From: Chryseobacterium ginsenosidimutans
GTDB lineage: Bacteria; Bacteroidota; Bacteroidia; Flavobacteriales; Weeksellaceae
Direction of reading: 5' to 3'
Assembly (NCBI RefSeq): GCF_030823405.1
Contig: NZ_JAUSXC010000001.1
Span: forward strand, 3,827,001 to 3,891,000
Length of the DNA stretch: 64,000 bases
The notes under the pieces were generated by a model that saw only the letters and a program-made list of their open reading frames with translations, did not search any database and was not told the origin of the DNA. Below, piece by piece: positions 1 to 10,160 of the stretch. The translations under genes and the position numbers were made by a program. Every line of letters begins with the position of its first letter. Position 1 is the first letter of the stretch.

Positions 1-2
1 TG

Positions 3-341
3 GATCTTTTCACTCCGGATGTCTCTTATAAAGTATACATGGGCGGGAACCTTGTTGCCGATGTATCTGGAAGGCAAAATATGGAAAAGGACTTTAACAG
101 TCATGCATCCGAAGTAAAAACTTACTTCACATTGAACGGACAGCATACGGTTAATATCGAAGGGGATACTGCTACAGGCATTTCATTTACACAGATAAAA
201 ATGATAAGAGAAGCTGAAGGCAAAGACATTCTAACAGATTACAGTGTGAAATATGATGACAAATATGTTCTGGATAATGGAAAATGGCTTATCAAAGACC
301 GGGTGGCTCACTTTCTGATTATTGAATCAAGAGCCCTTTAG
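3..341 (+). CDS. SnoaL/NTF2-like protein, 5' end outside window
   Basis: The reading frame is open from base 3, so the gene starts before the window; an internal ATG at 39 is unlikely to be the start because sensible protein sequence precedes it. The visible 112 residues have the alternating polar/hydrophobic beta pattern of the NTF2-like/SnoaL_4 fold: the segment GQHTVNIEGDTATG is followed by a strand ending in DGKWLIKDR-type sequence (here NGKWLIKDRV), the usual signature of the last two strands. Family members are small ligand-binding or isomerase-like proteins, often beside SDR enzymes, and function cannot be predicted from the fold. A strong hairpin follows the stop. Confidence 0.7.
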   Translation, partial: DLFTPDVSYKVYMGGNLVADVSGRQNMEKDFNSHASEVKTYFTLNGQHTVNIEGDTATGISFTQIKMIREAEGKDILTDYSVKYDDKYVLDNGKWLIKDRVAHFLIIESRAL

Positions 342-363
342 TAATTTGATTCCGATTTAAATC

Positions 364-400
364 AATAAATCCTTGAATTCTTTATTCAAGGATTTATTGT
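364..400 (+). terminator. Hairpin terminator after the SnoaL-like gene
   Basis: A perfect 14-bp inverted repeat (AATAAATCCTTGAA at 364-377 and its complement at 385-398) with a 7-nt loop lies 23 bases after the stop codon. Because the arms are AT-rich at their outer ends, it can act in both directions. Confidence 0.75.
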
Positions 401-822
401 AGTGTTAAGTATTATAGTGAAATTTTAAGGATAATAACAATAATGACGGTATTATTTTTAAACTCTTGCAAAAAATCTCTCTATGACAGTGAATCCTCCA
501 GCGAATAATTCACCTTTTAACATGTGCCTAATTTCTCACCTGTTTATGATCTACAATGAATACTTTAATAAAGTTTCCGGTTTTCCAGATAAAACCGCGC
601 TACTACAATCAGGCATAAGACATTTATAAACAGAGCAACTGAAACGCTTTTTGACAATCAACAATAAAGGCTTTATTCGAAGAAAGTGATAGAACATACC
701 TTCCTATAAGGATTATTCCGACAATAGCAGCAGACTGCTGAAAGGTAATAAAATCCAAGAATAACTAATTGATAATCTTTTACAATCATTATCAATAATC
801 CGTCACAGCTACATAAAACCGA
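401..822. other. Gene-free stretch, possible decayed coding sequence
   Basis: No supportable gene. On the plus strand a short open stretch (about 522-626) reads MCLISHLFMIYNEYFNKVSG and continues for about 15 codons. Further peptide-like stretches follow in other frames (about 630-690 and 680-760), each broken by stops. This could be a decayed gene, but I cannot name a family. The end near 822 is the 3' flank of the minus-strand outer-membrane protein. Confidence 0.3.
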
Positions 823-1743
823 TCATTCTTTAATCCGTAAACTAATCCCGATCGATGCGTATGGTGATGACTCAATGTTATGACTTCTCCCATCCAAGGC
901 CTTAAAACTGCTGTCGAGAAATTCGTACTCCCTTGCAAAATTCATTCCCACTTTGGCCTTTATCCATACCATCCCCTTTATTTTTACAGCTCCCGTCAAA
1001 GCAACAGGTATATTGATAGTCTTTGTGTATTGCGCCCCATAATCATTTTTTGTGCCGATATTATAAATTGCTGTTTCTAAATTGGCATCAATACCGTACT
1101 CTAATATCTTACTGGGCGTCATCACAAACTGGGCTTTAACAGGAAGCATTATATCCACTCTGTAGTCAGAAGATGAATAAGATACTGCAAACAGCGGAGT
1201 GAACGTATTCTTTGTAAAGTCCCTACTATAAGAGCCACCATACCCCCATTGCAGCCCCTTATGGTTTGCCGATTGGTTCATCGCAATTACAGCAAGCGCA
1301 GGAAAAAAGTCACGGCTTCCGAAATTGCTTTTAAAATTAGAGCGAACAATAAGCTGTGGCAAGGCAATCAGGCTCCATCGTTTGTTAAGCTGCTGCCTCA
1401 TCAGTAAAGCATACTGGAGATCACTGAGATTACCCGGATAACTTATTGCATTCCCTTCCTCCGATCTAACTGCATAATTTGATGATTTGTAAGCAAATAT
1501 GTTATTAAGCTTTAGGTTTTTCCCAATGTTGATGGTAGGAGTTATCAAATTTATGTCTACCGTACCAACGCGCACATTGCCAACATTTACAGCTCGAGAT
1601 CTTGATGCAACTGAATAGGAAGCCGAGAAAAACTCTGTTGATTCCTGTCCGTAGATGCAAAACGGAATCAAAAGTATTATCACCATCACTTTAAGCCCCC
1701 ATAATTTCAAAGTGCACATTATTTTTTTATCCATAGATCTCAC
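823..1743 (-). CDS. DUF6268-like outer-membrane beta-barrel protein
   Basis: A 306-residue protein with a long hydrophobic N-terminus (about residues 12-32, ending FCIYGQ), read as a Sec signal peptide; a start at the second Met (MDKKIM) is equally possible. The rest is alternating beta-strand sequence with aromatic girdles (for example GLQWGYGGSYSRDF), and the C-terminus reads SIGISLRIKE, as in small Bacteroidetes outer-membrane barrels of the DUF6268 type. Substrate and role are unknown. It is divergent from the Crp/Fnr regulator at 1890, with 146 bp between the two starts, so that regulator may control it. Confidence 0.6.
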   Translation of the reverse strand: MRSMDKKIMCTLKLWGLKVMVIILLIPFCIYGQESTEFFSASYSVASRSRAVNVGNVRVGTVDINLITPTINIGKNLKLNNIFAYKSSNYAVRSEEGNAISYPGNLSDLQYALLMRQQLNKRWSLIALPQLIVRSNFKSNFGSRDFFPALAVIAMNQSANHKGLQWGYGGSYSRDFTKNTFTPLFAVSYSSSDYRVDIMLPVKAQFVMTPSKILEYGIDANLETAIYNIGTKNDYGAQYTKTINIPVALTGAVKIKGMVWIKAKVGMNFAREYEFLDSSFKALDGRSHNIESSPYASIGISLRIKE

Positions 1744-1889
1744 TATACTTAAATCGTTTATTTTTGCGTTATAGATTGCCCGTACATACTTTTTTATCGG
1801 TGAACAGGCAATTCTGGTCTTGTGGCTGCAAATTTGGATGATTTTAAATTCACGGGACGTTGATCAGAATCAATAATAATAAAAATTTT

Positions 1890-2456
1890 ATGGAACTTTT
1901 TAATGTCCTGGACAATATCATATCCCTTGATAAAGCACACAAAGACCAAATTTCTGAACTTGTTGAGGTGAAAAATTACAAAAAAAATGAAAAGTTTCTT
2001 TTAAAGGGTGATCCCTGCAGCGTTATCGGTTTTGTAATTAAAGGAAGCTTCAGGTACATCATGGATATTGATGGCAATGACAGGGCTTTTGATTTTTCAG
2101 TAGAAAATGAATTTATATCAGATTACTATGGCATGTTGAAATCTCAGCCAGCCTCTTTTGAAATTATTGCCAACCATGCCTCCGTTGTGGCGTGCCTGCC
2201 AACAGAAAAAGTATTAAAGCTATTTGATCAGGACATGACCTATCAGAAAATCGGAAGAACAATCGCTGAAACCGAATTTTGCAGGCATCATGAAAGACTT
2301 ACCTCACTGATGTACCATTCACCGCAAAGGCGCTACCTTGATCTTTTAAGCACAATGCCGGAGAGTGTTCTAAAACTCCCTCAACATCTGCTTGCAAATT
2401 ATTTAGGTATTACCAAAGAAACACTGAGCCGGATCAGGTCGAGAAAATTACAATAA
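1890..2456 (+). CDS. Crp/Fnr family transcriptional regulator
   Basis: The protein has 188 residues from the ATG at 1890. A TTG ten codons upstream could also start it, but MELFNVLDNII aligns with the usual family N-terminus. It has a cyclic-nucleotide-binding-like beta-barrel (residues about 15-110, with FVIKGSFRYIMDIDG at its centre) and a short C-terminal winged helix ending LLANYLGITKETLSRIRSRK, the recognition helix typical of Bacteroidetes Crp/Fnr proteins. No cysteine cluster for an Fe-S centre is visible, so ligand and signal are unknown. It is divergent from the DUF6268 gene. Confidence 0.88.
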   Translation: MELFNVLDNIISLDKAHKDQISELVEVKNYKKNEKFLLKGDPCSVIGFVIKGSFRYIMDIDGNDRAFDFSVENEFISDYYGMLKSQPASFEIIANHASVVACLPTEKVLKLFDQDMTYQKIGRTIAETEFCRHHERLTSLMYHSPQRRYLDLLSTMPESVLKLPQHLLANYLGITKETLSRIRSRKLQ

Positions 2457-2669
2457 CTTATTCAAAAGTAGGAGTACCGAAGAAGATTTTTCTACCAATA
2501 ACTTTTTAATAACAAACAAATAAAAAAAGCTGGGAAAAATGTATGATGCCAATTCAAAACTGATCACTATAATCAACCAATTGGTAATTATTTTTGAAGA
2601 AAGAACCCGGAACAGAAGTTCCAGGCCTTAGATTTTTAACTTTGTACTTTTGAAACAGTGTCGATATCA

Positions 2670-3633
2670 TTAACTATACCTTACCTGATATCTTTTACTA
2701 TACTTATTCCATATATATAATCCTGCAACGAAGTTCAGTGTATTCTTCCCAATATCAGTATGGTGAGTCAGATCGATCATATGGAGCTTATTTATTATGT
2801 CATACGTTCTTTCCAACGTTTGTCTGAATTGTTCTGCATAAACATCTTTGAATGCCTCTCCTGTTTGCTGGCACTTTACAAGAATCCAGTTACCGGGATC
2901 CTCATCCTCTATTTCCTTCCATACAGAAAGATGATCATTCATCAATACTCCCCACTCGTCAATATCACGCATCAAATCAAACGTCAAATCAAATTCCCTG
3001 CGCTTGAACCTATCCTCAACTATCCATATTCCAAATGTGTACATTCTAAGAAGAATTACGTTTCTACGATTCTCAAGATATTCATCAAGGGACAGTGACC
3101 ATCTGTCTACTGTATGCTCCGTCTGACAGCCTTCAAAGAACTCAACCATAATCGATAGGTAATGGTCTCTTAGATAACCATCTACCCCGAAAAGAAATCC
3201 AATCATTGTTTTTATAAATTCGAGGATACTGGTCGGTAAGGATGGATCAGGACTCAATGTTTTTAGACAATTGACGGCAAAATCTGTCATAAATGTCTTG
3301 TCAGCCTGGGAAGTGTCATCTATATCAATAAGGGTCACCGTTAATATAAAGATCAAAAACAATTTATCATAGTTTTTGCTTGTCGGAAAAAAAATAAATT
3401 GGAACATATACCAAGTCTTCATGGCACCTCAGGCTTGTCTTTTCATACTGTTTGAACCATTTCATACATCTGCTCTTTAAGGGGAGATGATATGGATTTA
3501 TTCTGAAATATTCAGTCAGGACGATTTCAACGGGATCCTCAAATAAGGGATCATAACTTTTAATTTCATTACGGGTGATTTCTCGCAGTTGCTCAAAAAA
3601 AGAAGAGCTAGAGAACGTGTTGTTTTTTTGCAT
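2670..3633 (-). pseudogene. Class I terpene synthase, frameshifted at a homopolymer
   Basis: Two overlapping minus-strand frames make one terpene cyclase. The first (3633 to 3367) gives 88 N-terminal residues; the second (open from 3422 to 2670) gives the catalytic part. They join in a run of eight T on the coding strand (A8 at 3387-3394): removing one T turns ...VPIYFFSD into ...VPIYFFPTSKNYDKL and yields about 320 residues, a normal bacterial size. Visible motifs are the Asp-rich DDTSQAD (about 3320-3300), an Arg-containing segment YLENRRNV where the pyrophosphate sensor Arg normally lies, the NSE triad NDHLSVWKE (2939-2913) and the C-terminal WNKYSKRY (WxxxxxRY). All metal and diphosphate ligands are intact. 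It may be a real null allele, a phase-variable or slippage-decoded gene, or a sequencing error. The product (sesqui- or diterpene) cannot be told. No prenyltransferase or P450 lies nearby. Confidence 0.85.
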
Positions 3634-4758
3634 AATAATGAGAGATTAAATGTTTATAATTTAGATTGCCTATATTATAGATAATACTCTGCTGTTACTT
3701 TGTCGGCAACAAGCAGTTAAAGTCTTATCAGATTCAATTATTTAGAGAAATTATCTCCTATGATGAATTTCCCTCGATCATAGCTCAAATCAGTACACTT
3801 TTAGCTTACGGTTTACAGTTAAGAAGTTTATCAGTTAGGTTTTTTGGTCCTTCCTGGCTGTTTAGCAACAGTACCATTTTTGTCCTCAATTGTCGGTTCT
3901 CCCTTTTCCTGATCATCACTTAAGTTTTGGGCAAATTCAAAAATACCATCGGTAGCAACAAGTGTTTAAAGATTGATTGTTCGGGTTCTCGTAAATAAAT
4001 TTGTAGGAATTAAATTTTTCTCGATGTTGCACCAGAAATTTCTAAAATATCAAGGGAAAAGATCTTCTCACGGAAAGCCTTATACAGGGAAATGTTTGTA
4101 AGTTTTATTTGGTTGTGTTTGGTTTTATCAAATATAAAAAAAATACTTCATTAATAAGTGAATAAAATTTAGGTAAAATTATACTTAATATATTCTAAGA
4201 TCTTAGCGTGTAGTTATTTTAAAAAAATTATGGTAAATTATGATAGATTCCTGCTTTAAGGCGCTTTCATGATGAAAAATATCAAAGTTCGAATGTGTAT
4301 CAAAGTTTGATTTTAATAATTAATATTAAGTGCAACATGAAAGGAATTCGGAAATTATAACACTTTATGCATGACCATCTCTACTTATGACCAGGCAATG
4401 AGAAACTTTACTTTAAAAGCTCTTTCCATTTATTTAAATCAGATTTTAACTCAATAAAATTTTGGACATCCAACTTTAATGAATGCATTGATAGGATATT
4501 GAATTTGGCCAAATAAAAAATCGACAGCCGCTAAACAAAATTTCCGTTAATGTTGTCTGGCAATTCATACAAAACTGCTTATTCCTCAAACTTTGGCAAT
4601 AAAAATCGACAGGCCAAATCCCATTAAGTTAAAATTGGTCCTAGAGGCAATCCCACTCTCCTCTGTCAATGTTTCGATCTTGTGTCACAGATATTGAAAT
4701 ACTTTTTATGCTAGTCTCTGCTAGTTGTTGTGCCTATTTTTTCAGGTTGAACTCGCTG
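3634..4758. other. 1.1-kb gene-free AT-rich stretch with small coding remnant
   Basis: No intact gene. On the minus strand about 3960-3835 a 40-codon open stretch ends KQPGRTKKPN, hydrophilic and without a credible start, so it may be the tail of a lost gene. The 6-mer ATCGAC recurs in 'aaaaatcgacag' at about 4518 and 4605, flanked by different sequence. Stop codons interrupt all frames elsewhere. I could not identify transposase remnants. The stretch separates the damaged terpene synthase from the VOC/AraC group and looks like decayed DNA. Confidence 0.4.
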
Positions 4759-5142
4759 TTAATTTGTTGTCACAGGCGTAAAAAAGTTCAAAAGGTTGCC
4801 ATCGGGATCGCGGAACAACAGCGATTTGTTACCCCAAGGCATTATAGTAGGCTTTTGCACAACGTTGTTTCCGAGATAGGCGGCCAATCTCTCATAGTCC
4901 TTTTCAACATTATCCACCCTAAACTCAATAATAGCACTTCTATTTTGAGCAGGTTTCGCTACGTCATCGTCGCCAAAGAATTGTAGTGTTTTAGTACTTC
5001 CAATCGCTAGCGTTGCCGTCGGGGTTTTTATTTCAGCAAAATCTGCAGTGTATTTTATAGCCGATAAGCCTGTTATTTGTTCATAAAATTTTACTAGTTC
5101 ATCGAAGTTGATAGTAATGATGCGAATTGATAATAAATTCAT
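4759..5142 (-). CDS. VOC family (glyoxalase/bleomycin-resistance-like) protein
   Basis: A 127-residue protein with the beta-alpha-beta-beta-beta repeat of the vicinal-oxygen-chelate fold: an N-terminal half starting LLSIRIITINFDELVKFYEQITG and a C-terminal half ending KSLLFRDPDGNLLNFF, the latter a hallmark of the fold (residues about 105-120). Members bind metals or small molecules and include dioxygenases, isomerases and resistance proteins, so the reaction cannot be assigned. It lies downstream of the AraC gene on the same strand, with a hairpin between them, so it is probably transcribed separately. Confidence 0.85.
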   Translation of the reverse strand: MNLLSIRIITINFDELVKFYEQITGLSAIKYTADFAEIKTPTATLAIGSTKTLQFFGDDDVAKPAQNRSAIIEFRVDNVEKDYERLAAYLGNNVVQKPTIMPWGNKSLLFRDPDGNLLNFFTPVTTN

Positions 5143-5267
5143 TTTTTTAATATTATAAATTAAGCTATAAAATTAGTTCCAGGTTGTGACAACAGTATGT
5201 CAGGAGTGATAATTTTTTTCTGCAGACAAATATTTTTAAAGCTTTGTGCTTCGGCAGCAACCAAATT

Positions 5268-5299
5268 AAAATGCCCCGATTTTCTCTTCGGGACATTTT
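5268..5299 (-). terminator. Hairpin terminator after the AraC gene
   Basis: AAAATG-CCCGA pairs with TCGGG-CATTTT around a short loop, with one mismatch; on the minus strand the T-rich arm is followed by TTTTAATTT. It lies 90 bases beyond the AraC stop. Confidence 0.55.
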
Positions 5300-5389
5300 G
5301 TAGTATTGTACATAACTATTCGCTTGGCATTAAATCTTATTTTTTTTCGTCCGCAACGTTGATGGTTCCACCTTGATTGGTAGAAAATA

Positions 5390-6304
5390 TTAGTTAAACG
5401 ATTGCCGAAATTCCAAAGGTGATTGATTGGTCTTGTTTTTAAACAATTTACTGAACGATTGAGAATGTTCAAATCCCAATTCATAAGCAATTTCCGAGAT
5501 GGATAGGTTCGTCGTTGATAATTTTTCTTTCGCTTTTTCTATGACGGCATTCTGAATATATTGCTGTGTGTTTAGCCCTGTCAATGAACTCAACATATCA
5601 CTCAAATAGCGTTGCGACAGCTTTAATTCTGTGCTGATATATTTCACGGATGGCAAACCGTTTTTCAGACTGTTTTCTTCTTCAAAATAGCTGTTTAAAA
5701 GCTTGTCTAAAGAAGTGATGATGTTGTGATTGACAGCTTTTCGGGTAATAAATTGCCTGTTGTAAAAACGATTGCTGTAATTTAATAACAATTCTATCTG
5801 CGACACCAGAACATCCTGACTGAAACTGTCAATATTGTTGGCTAATTCATTGGCTATTGTAGCAAATAAATTGGCTATAATTTCTTTTTCCTTTGCCGAT
5901 AAAAATAAGGCCTCTGAAACATCATAAGAGAAGAATCCGTATTGACTGATTGTTTTCCCTAATGGATAATTTCTGATAAAATCCGGATGAAAATACAATG
6001 CAATCCCTTCATAACTTTCTGTCTCTTCGGGGGAAATGACAATTTGTTTAGGCTTCAGAAATGCCAATCCGCCTTCTTCAAAGTCGTAATATCCCTGTCC
6101 GTATTTTATCTGTCCTGTAAATGTAGGCTTAAAGGAAATTTTGTAAAAATCAAGACTTACTTTTTGTCCTTTTGGAAACATTTCAATCGAAACAGTATTA
6201 TAATCAACCAACGCAATCAATGGATGCAATGGCGCAGGAAATCCCAAGACACGCACCAATTGCGATATACTTTTAATATGGTTTATGTTAGATTGTTGTT
6301 GCAT
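5390..6304 (-). CDS. AraC family transcriptional regulator
   Basis: The protein has 304 residues. The N-terminal part (about 1-180) is the cupin-like sensor domain found in Bacteroidetes AraC proteins that start 'ISQLVRVLGFPAPLHPLIAL'. The C-terminal 100 residues hold two helix-turn-helix motifs: YISTELKLSQRYLSDMLSSL and ISEIAYELGFEHSQSFSKLF, the second being the conserved AraC signature, followed by SPLEFR. It is very similar in layout to the AraC protein at 13670, suggesting duplicates. The aldo/keto reductase at 6414 lies upstream on the same strand with 109 bp between, a plausible target. Effector unknown. Confidence 0.93.
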   Translation of the reverse strand: MQQQSNINHIKSISQLVRVLGFPAPLHPLIALVDYNTVSIEMFPKGQKVSLDFYKISFKPTFTGQIKYGQGYYDFEEGGLAFLKPKQIVISPEETESYEGIALYFHPDFIRNYPLGKTISQYGFFSYDVSEALFLSAKEKEIIANLFATIANELANNIDSFSQDVLVSQIELLLNYSNRFYNRQFITRKAVNHNIITSLDKLLNSYFEEENSLKNGLPSVKYISTELKLSQRYLSDMLSSLTGLNTQQYIQNAVIEKAKEKLSTTNLSISEIAYELGFEHSQSFSKLFKNKTNQSPLEFRQSFN

Positions 6305-6413
6305 TTTTAGTTTACTAATTTAATCAATTTTGTTTTGAAGGACGTATTCTTTCGTCTGCTATGTAAGGCATTATGTACAAGCTCATTAATTGTTTTACAC
6401 ACAATTTTTTGCT

Positions 6414-7430
<1,017 letters not shown>

Positions 7431-7510
7431 TCAAGTACAAAATTCCTGATTGTCGTTCTATAAAAAGTAGTCCAATTGGTAATTGTTGTAGTCAGATTTT
7501 CAACCGTTTT

Positions 7511-8180
7511 TTAAATATTGTAGACTAGTCCGCTACCTTTATCTAATGATTTGATTGTTGCCATATTATTGGCAGATAACTCAAAGTCAAATACATTGAA
7601 ATTTTTATTCATCCTTTTCATATTTGCTGATTTTGGAATAGCAACAACCTCTTTTTGCATTAACCGTCGTAGAATCAATTGCGCAACACGCTTATTATGT
7701 TTGATTGAAAGTTCATTTAAAAGTTCATTATTAAAAAGATTGTTTTTTACCCTGAGCAAAAGGTGCCCAAGACTCCAATTGGATGTCCTGAAATTCAAGG
7801 CTTTGCATTTCTGACTTTTAGGAAAACGGATGGGTCTCCACCTGATTGACTGCCGATACCACATTATGCTGATTGGCTAAATCTGAAGTCTAATTCATAT
7901 TAAAACTACTGATACCGATCGCCCTCATTTTACCTCTTTGTATAATTCTTCCATTGCTGCCAAGAAGAATGTACATCTCCCTGCAGAAGATGAATCAAAT
8001 ATAAATCAATATAGTTTTTTTAGCGATGATTCAAAAGTATGCTTTGCTTTTTCGCACCCGATATCCGCCGGTAAAACCTTGTGGTTACAAAGATTTCTTC
8101 TTGTTGACGTTACTTTTTTTAATAGCTCCTTGCCTACCTATTCCTTACCGGTCTGTAAAGTTGCGATAGAGTTTTTGTGA
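7511..8180 (-). pseudogene. Degraded aldo/keto reductase (AKR5/2,5-DKG reductase type)
   Basis: Aldo/keto reductase sequence can be followed on the minus strand through several frames with internal stops. From about 8160 there is VGKELLKK, then EKAKHTFESSLKKL, then AAMEELYK; a shift at about 7935 gives GKMRAIGISSFNMN followed by a stop, then VVSAVNQVETHPF, another stop and LESWAPFAQGK. The last open part (7750-7514) reads LLNELSIKHNKRVAQLILRR and VVAIPKSANMKRMNKNFNVF, close to the family C-terminus. At least two frameshifts and several stops are present and the N-terminal active-site region is not recognisable. It differs in subfamily from the intact reductase at 6414, so it is not a simple copy of it. 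Confidence 0.85.
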
Positions 8181-8220
8181 ATATCTTTTATTGCTCGTCG
8201 AACACTTTGTCCTAAAAGCA

Positions 8221-8255
8221 AAAAGCCACAGATACACAAATTATCTGCGGCTTTT
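8221..8255 (-). terminator. Hairpin terminator after the SDR gene
   Basis: AAAAGCC and CAGATA pair with TATCTG and GGCTTTT across a 9-nt loop with one mismatch; on the minus strand the stem ends in GGCTTTTTGC. It lies 35 bases past the SDR stop. Confidence 0.75.
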
Positions 8256-8289
8256 ATCTAAGTGGCAATTGATTTAGACTTATTTTTCT

Positions 8290-9048
8290 TTAAAAACCAT
8301 ACATACCACCCGAAACGGAAATCTGTTCCCCCGTAATCCACGCCGCATCATCAGAAGCAAGGAATACGGCTGCTTTTGCAATATCGTCCGGCTGACCTCT
8401 GCGGCCTAGTGGTGTTTTTTCGACAAACATCTTTTCATAATCACTGCCTTTGGTAACGCCCGCACTGGTTGCACCCTCTGTTTCCGTAGCACCCGGTAAA
8501 ATAGAATTGATACGGACATTTTTTACACCCAATTCTTTCGACAACGCAATAGTAAAGGCATCTAATGCCGCCTTGGTTGCAGAATATAGAGAAGCTGAGG
8601 GAAGCGGATATTTGCTTGCGCCCGAACTGATATTAATGATATTCCCACCCTTATCACCAAATAATTTTAATGCTGCCTGAATTGCTAAAATTGGACCTAA
8701 CACATTCACGTTGAAACTCTGATGAAAAGCTTCTACGGATATCTGTTCGATAGGTGCATATCCTTGGGCAACCGCATTGTTTACCAAAATATCCAATGTG
8801 CCGAAAGTATTTTTTGCTTCTTCAAAAAGTCTGGTTACATCGGCTTCTTTCGATACATCGGCCTGTACCGCAATGGCTGTGCCTCCATTATCGATTATCT
8901 CTTTTACTACTTTTTCTGCTGCTTCTTTGCTTGAAGCATAATTGACAACAACCTTTGCGCCTGCTGCCGCAAAGTGTTTGGCTATAGATGCTCCTATTCC
9001 TTGTGATGAACCTGTAACTATTGTTACTTTGTTTTCTAATGTACTCAT
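8290..9048 (-). CDS. SDR family oxidoreductase (FabG-like)
   Basis: The protein has 252 residues from MSTLENKVTIVTG; a longer frame reaches 9123 but the extra 25 residues are not family-like. Classical short-chain dehydrogenase: cofactor motif TGSSQGIG (about 13-20), DILVNNAVAQ, catalytic Ser in INISSG, and the YSATK active site (YxxxK). The C-terminal segment GRRGQPDDIAKAAVFLASDD and final ISVSGGMYGF are standard. The residue pattern after the second strand (VNYASSKE) suggests NADPH. It reduces or oxidises an unknown alcohol/ketone. The neighbouring upstream gene is a Crp/Fnr regulator. Confidence 0.93.
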   Translation of the reverse strand: MSTLENKVTIVTGSSQGIGASIAKHFAAAGAKVVVNYASSKEAAEKVVKEIIDNGGTAIAVQADVSKEADVTRLFEEAKNTFGTLDILVNNAVAQGYAPIEQISVEAFHQSFNVNVLGPILAIQAALKLFGDKGGNIINISSGASKYPLPSASLYSATKAALDAFTIALSKELGVKNVRINSILPGATETEGATSAGVTKGSDYEKMFVEKTPLGRRGQPDDIAKAAVFLASDDAAWITGEQISVSGGMYGF

Positions 9049-9379
9049 GATTTCTATTACTATTTTTTTCCGTTTTGAAATATATGCAAAGATGCTGCGC
9101 TGTAATGAACTGCGGGTTGACATGAATCATTAAATACGCTTGACATAGGTCAATTCAAGGTGATGACCTGAATCAAATTAAGGTAATAACAAATTACAAA
9201 AACAGCAACTTAACATAGCAACAAAAAGGCAAGGCAGTAGAAAGCCAAAAAAGACCACAACGGAATATATTCCATTCTTGACCCGGTTTTTATCTGGAGA
9301 AGATGAATGATGGGATTTTTTGAAGCGACAAATTGAATAATCAGCTAGCTTGTGGAAATGTTAAATTAAAGTCGATACT

Positions 9380-9967
9380 CTATTTAAAAGAGTTTTTCTT
9401 TAGCCTACTCAAAGTTTCCGGGGATAAACCAAGATAAGAAGCAATCATGTTTTGGGGAAACCGCTGTAAAAATTGCGGATAATTGTTGATCAAATCTTCG
9501 TAACGTTCTTCAGCCGTATAGCTCATAGCGGTCTGCATTCTTTTCTGATTTGCAATAGTATAATTTTGACTGATTTTTTTCGCCATCGCTGAAAAGGCAG
9601 GTATATCCTTAAGAAAGTCCTCAATTTGAGCATTGGTTGATTGCAGAACCTCTAGTTCTTCCAGCGCTTCGATATTAAAGCGGCTTGGCGTTAACAGGTA
9701 AAAGCTTTCAAAATCGGCCAGCCACCAATTTTCCAAAGATAATTTCAGTATATGTTCATGTCCTTTTTCATCTACGGTAAAGGTCCTGGCGGATCCTTTT
9801 ACAATAAACCCGATATATTTGCATACGTCTCCTTCCTCTAAAAAATATTGCCGTTTCCGAAGTTTTTTGGGTTTGAAATGCTCCATTAACAAATGCTTAT
9901 CCTCTTCCGAAAGTAATTTTCCTGATATTTCTTGAATGTAATCGAAAAGCACTTCAAAATTGGACAT
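9380..9967 (-). CDS. Crp/Fnr family transcriptional regulator
   Basis: The protein has 195 residues from MSNFEVLFDYI; the frame extends 22 codons further upstream without family similarity. The N-terminal cNMP-binding-like barrel contains FLEEGDVCKYIGFIVKGSAR, and the C-terminal recognition helix is MIASYLGLSPETLSRLKK. This layout matches the regulators at 1890 and 17381. No Fe-S cysteine cluster is present. It lies between two SDR genes on the same strand and is a candidate regulator of one of them. Confidence 0.9.
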   Translation of the reverse strand: MSNFEVLFDYIQEISGKLLSEEDKHLLMEHFKPKKLRKRQYFLEEGDVCKYIGFIVKGSARTFTVDEKGHEHILKLSLENWWLADFESFYLLTPSRFNIEALEELEVLQSTNAQIEDFLKDIPAFSAMAKKISQNYTIANQKRMQTAMSYTAEERYEDLINNYPQFLQRFPQNMIASYLGLSPETLSRLKKNSFK

Positions 9968-10081
9968 CGTTGGAGTATATAATTTTCGCAATTTACTCAA
10001 GTTACCTGATAAAAGACAAAAAAACTTTGTCAATCATGCACTACGCTTGATGGCGTAAAGGTTAAACTGAAGCAATAAAAA

Positions 10082-10106
10082 TCCCTGCCTTCTGAAGAAG
10101 CAGGGA
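10082..10106 (-). terminator. Hairpin terminator after the SDR gene at 10161
   Basis: TCCCTGC-CTTC pairs with GAAG-CAGGGA around TGAA with a single bulge; on the minus strand the stem is followed by TTTTTATT, a typical U tract. Confidence 0.8.
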
Positions 10107-10160
10107 CTTATTTGAAATTGTTAATGGTATGGAATTCATAACCGCGCCAGCGTGGGTTAA

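Noticed and set aside
4210..4240. Possible attachment site or IS end in the gene-free stretch, suggested by repeated 'aaaaatcgacag'
   Set aside because: The two copies (about 4518, 4605) share only 12 bases, flanks differ, no integrase or transposase nearby.
4540..4660. Minus-strand segment GFGLSIFIAKV resembling the G2 box of a histidine kinase
   Set aside because: Only about ten residues and surrounding frames are full of stops; could be chance.
5266..5490. Minus-strand 74-codon frame overlapping the AraC 3' end
   Set aside because: Lies across the AraC gene and its terminator; shadow.
6305..6413. Possible AraC operator between AraC and aldo/keto reductase
   Set aside because: No direct repeat clear enough to report.
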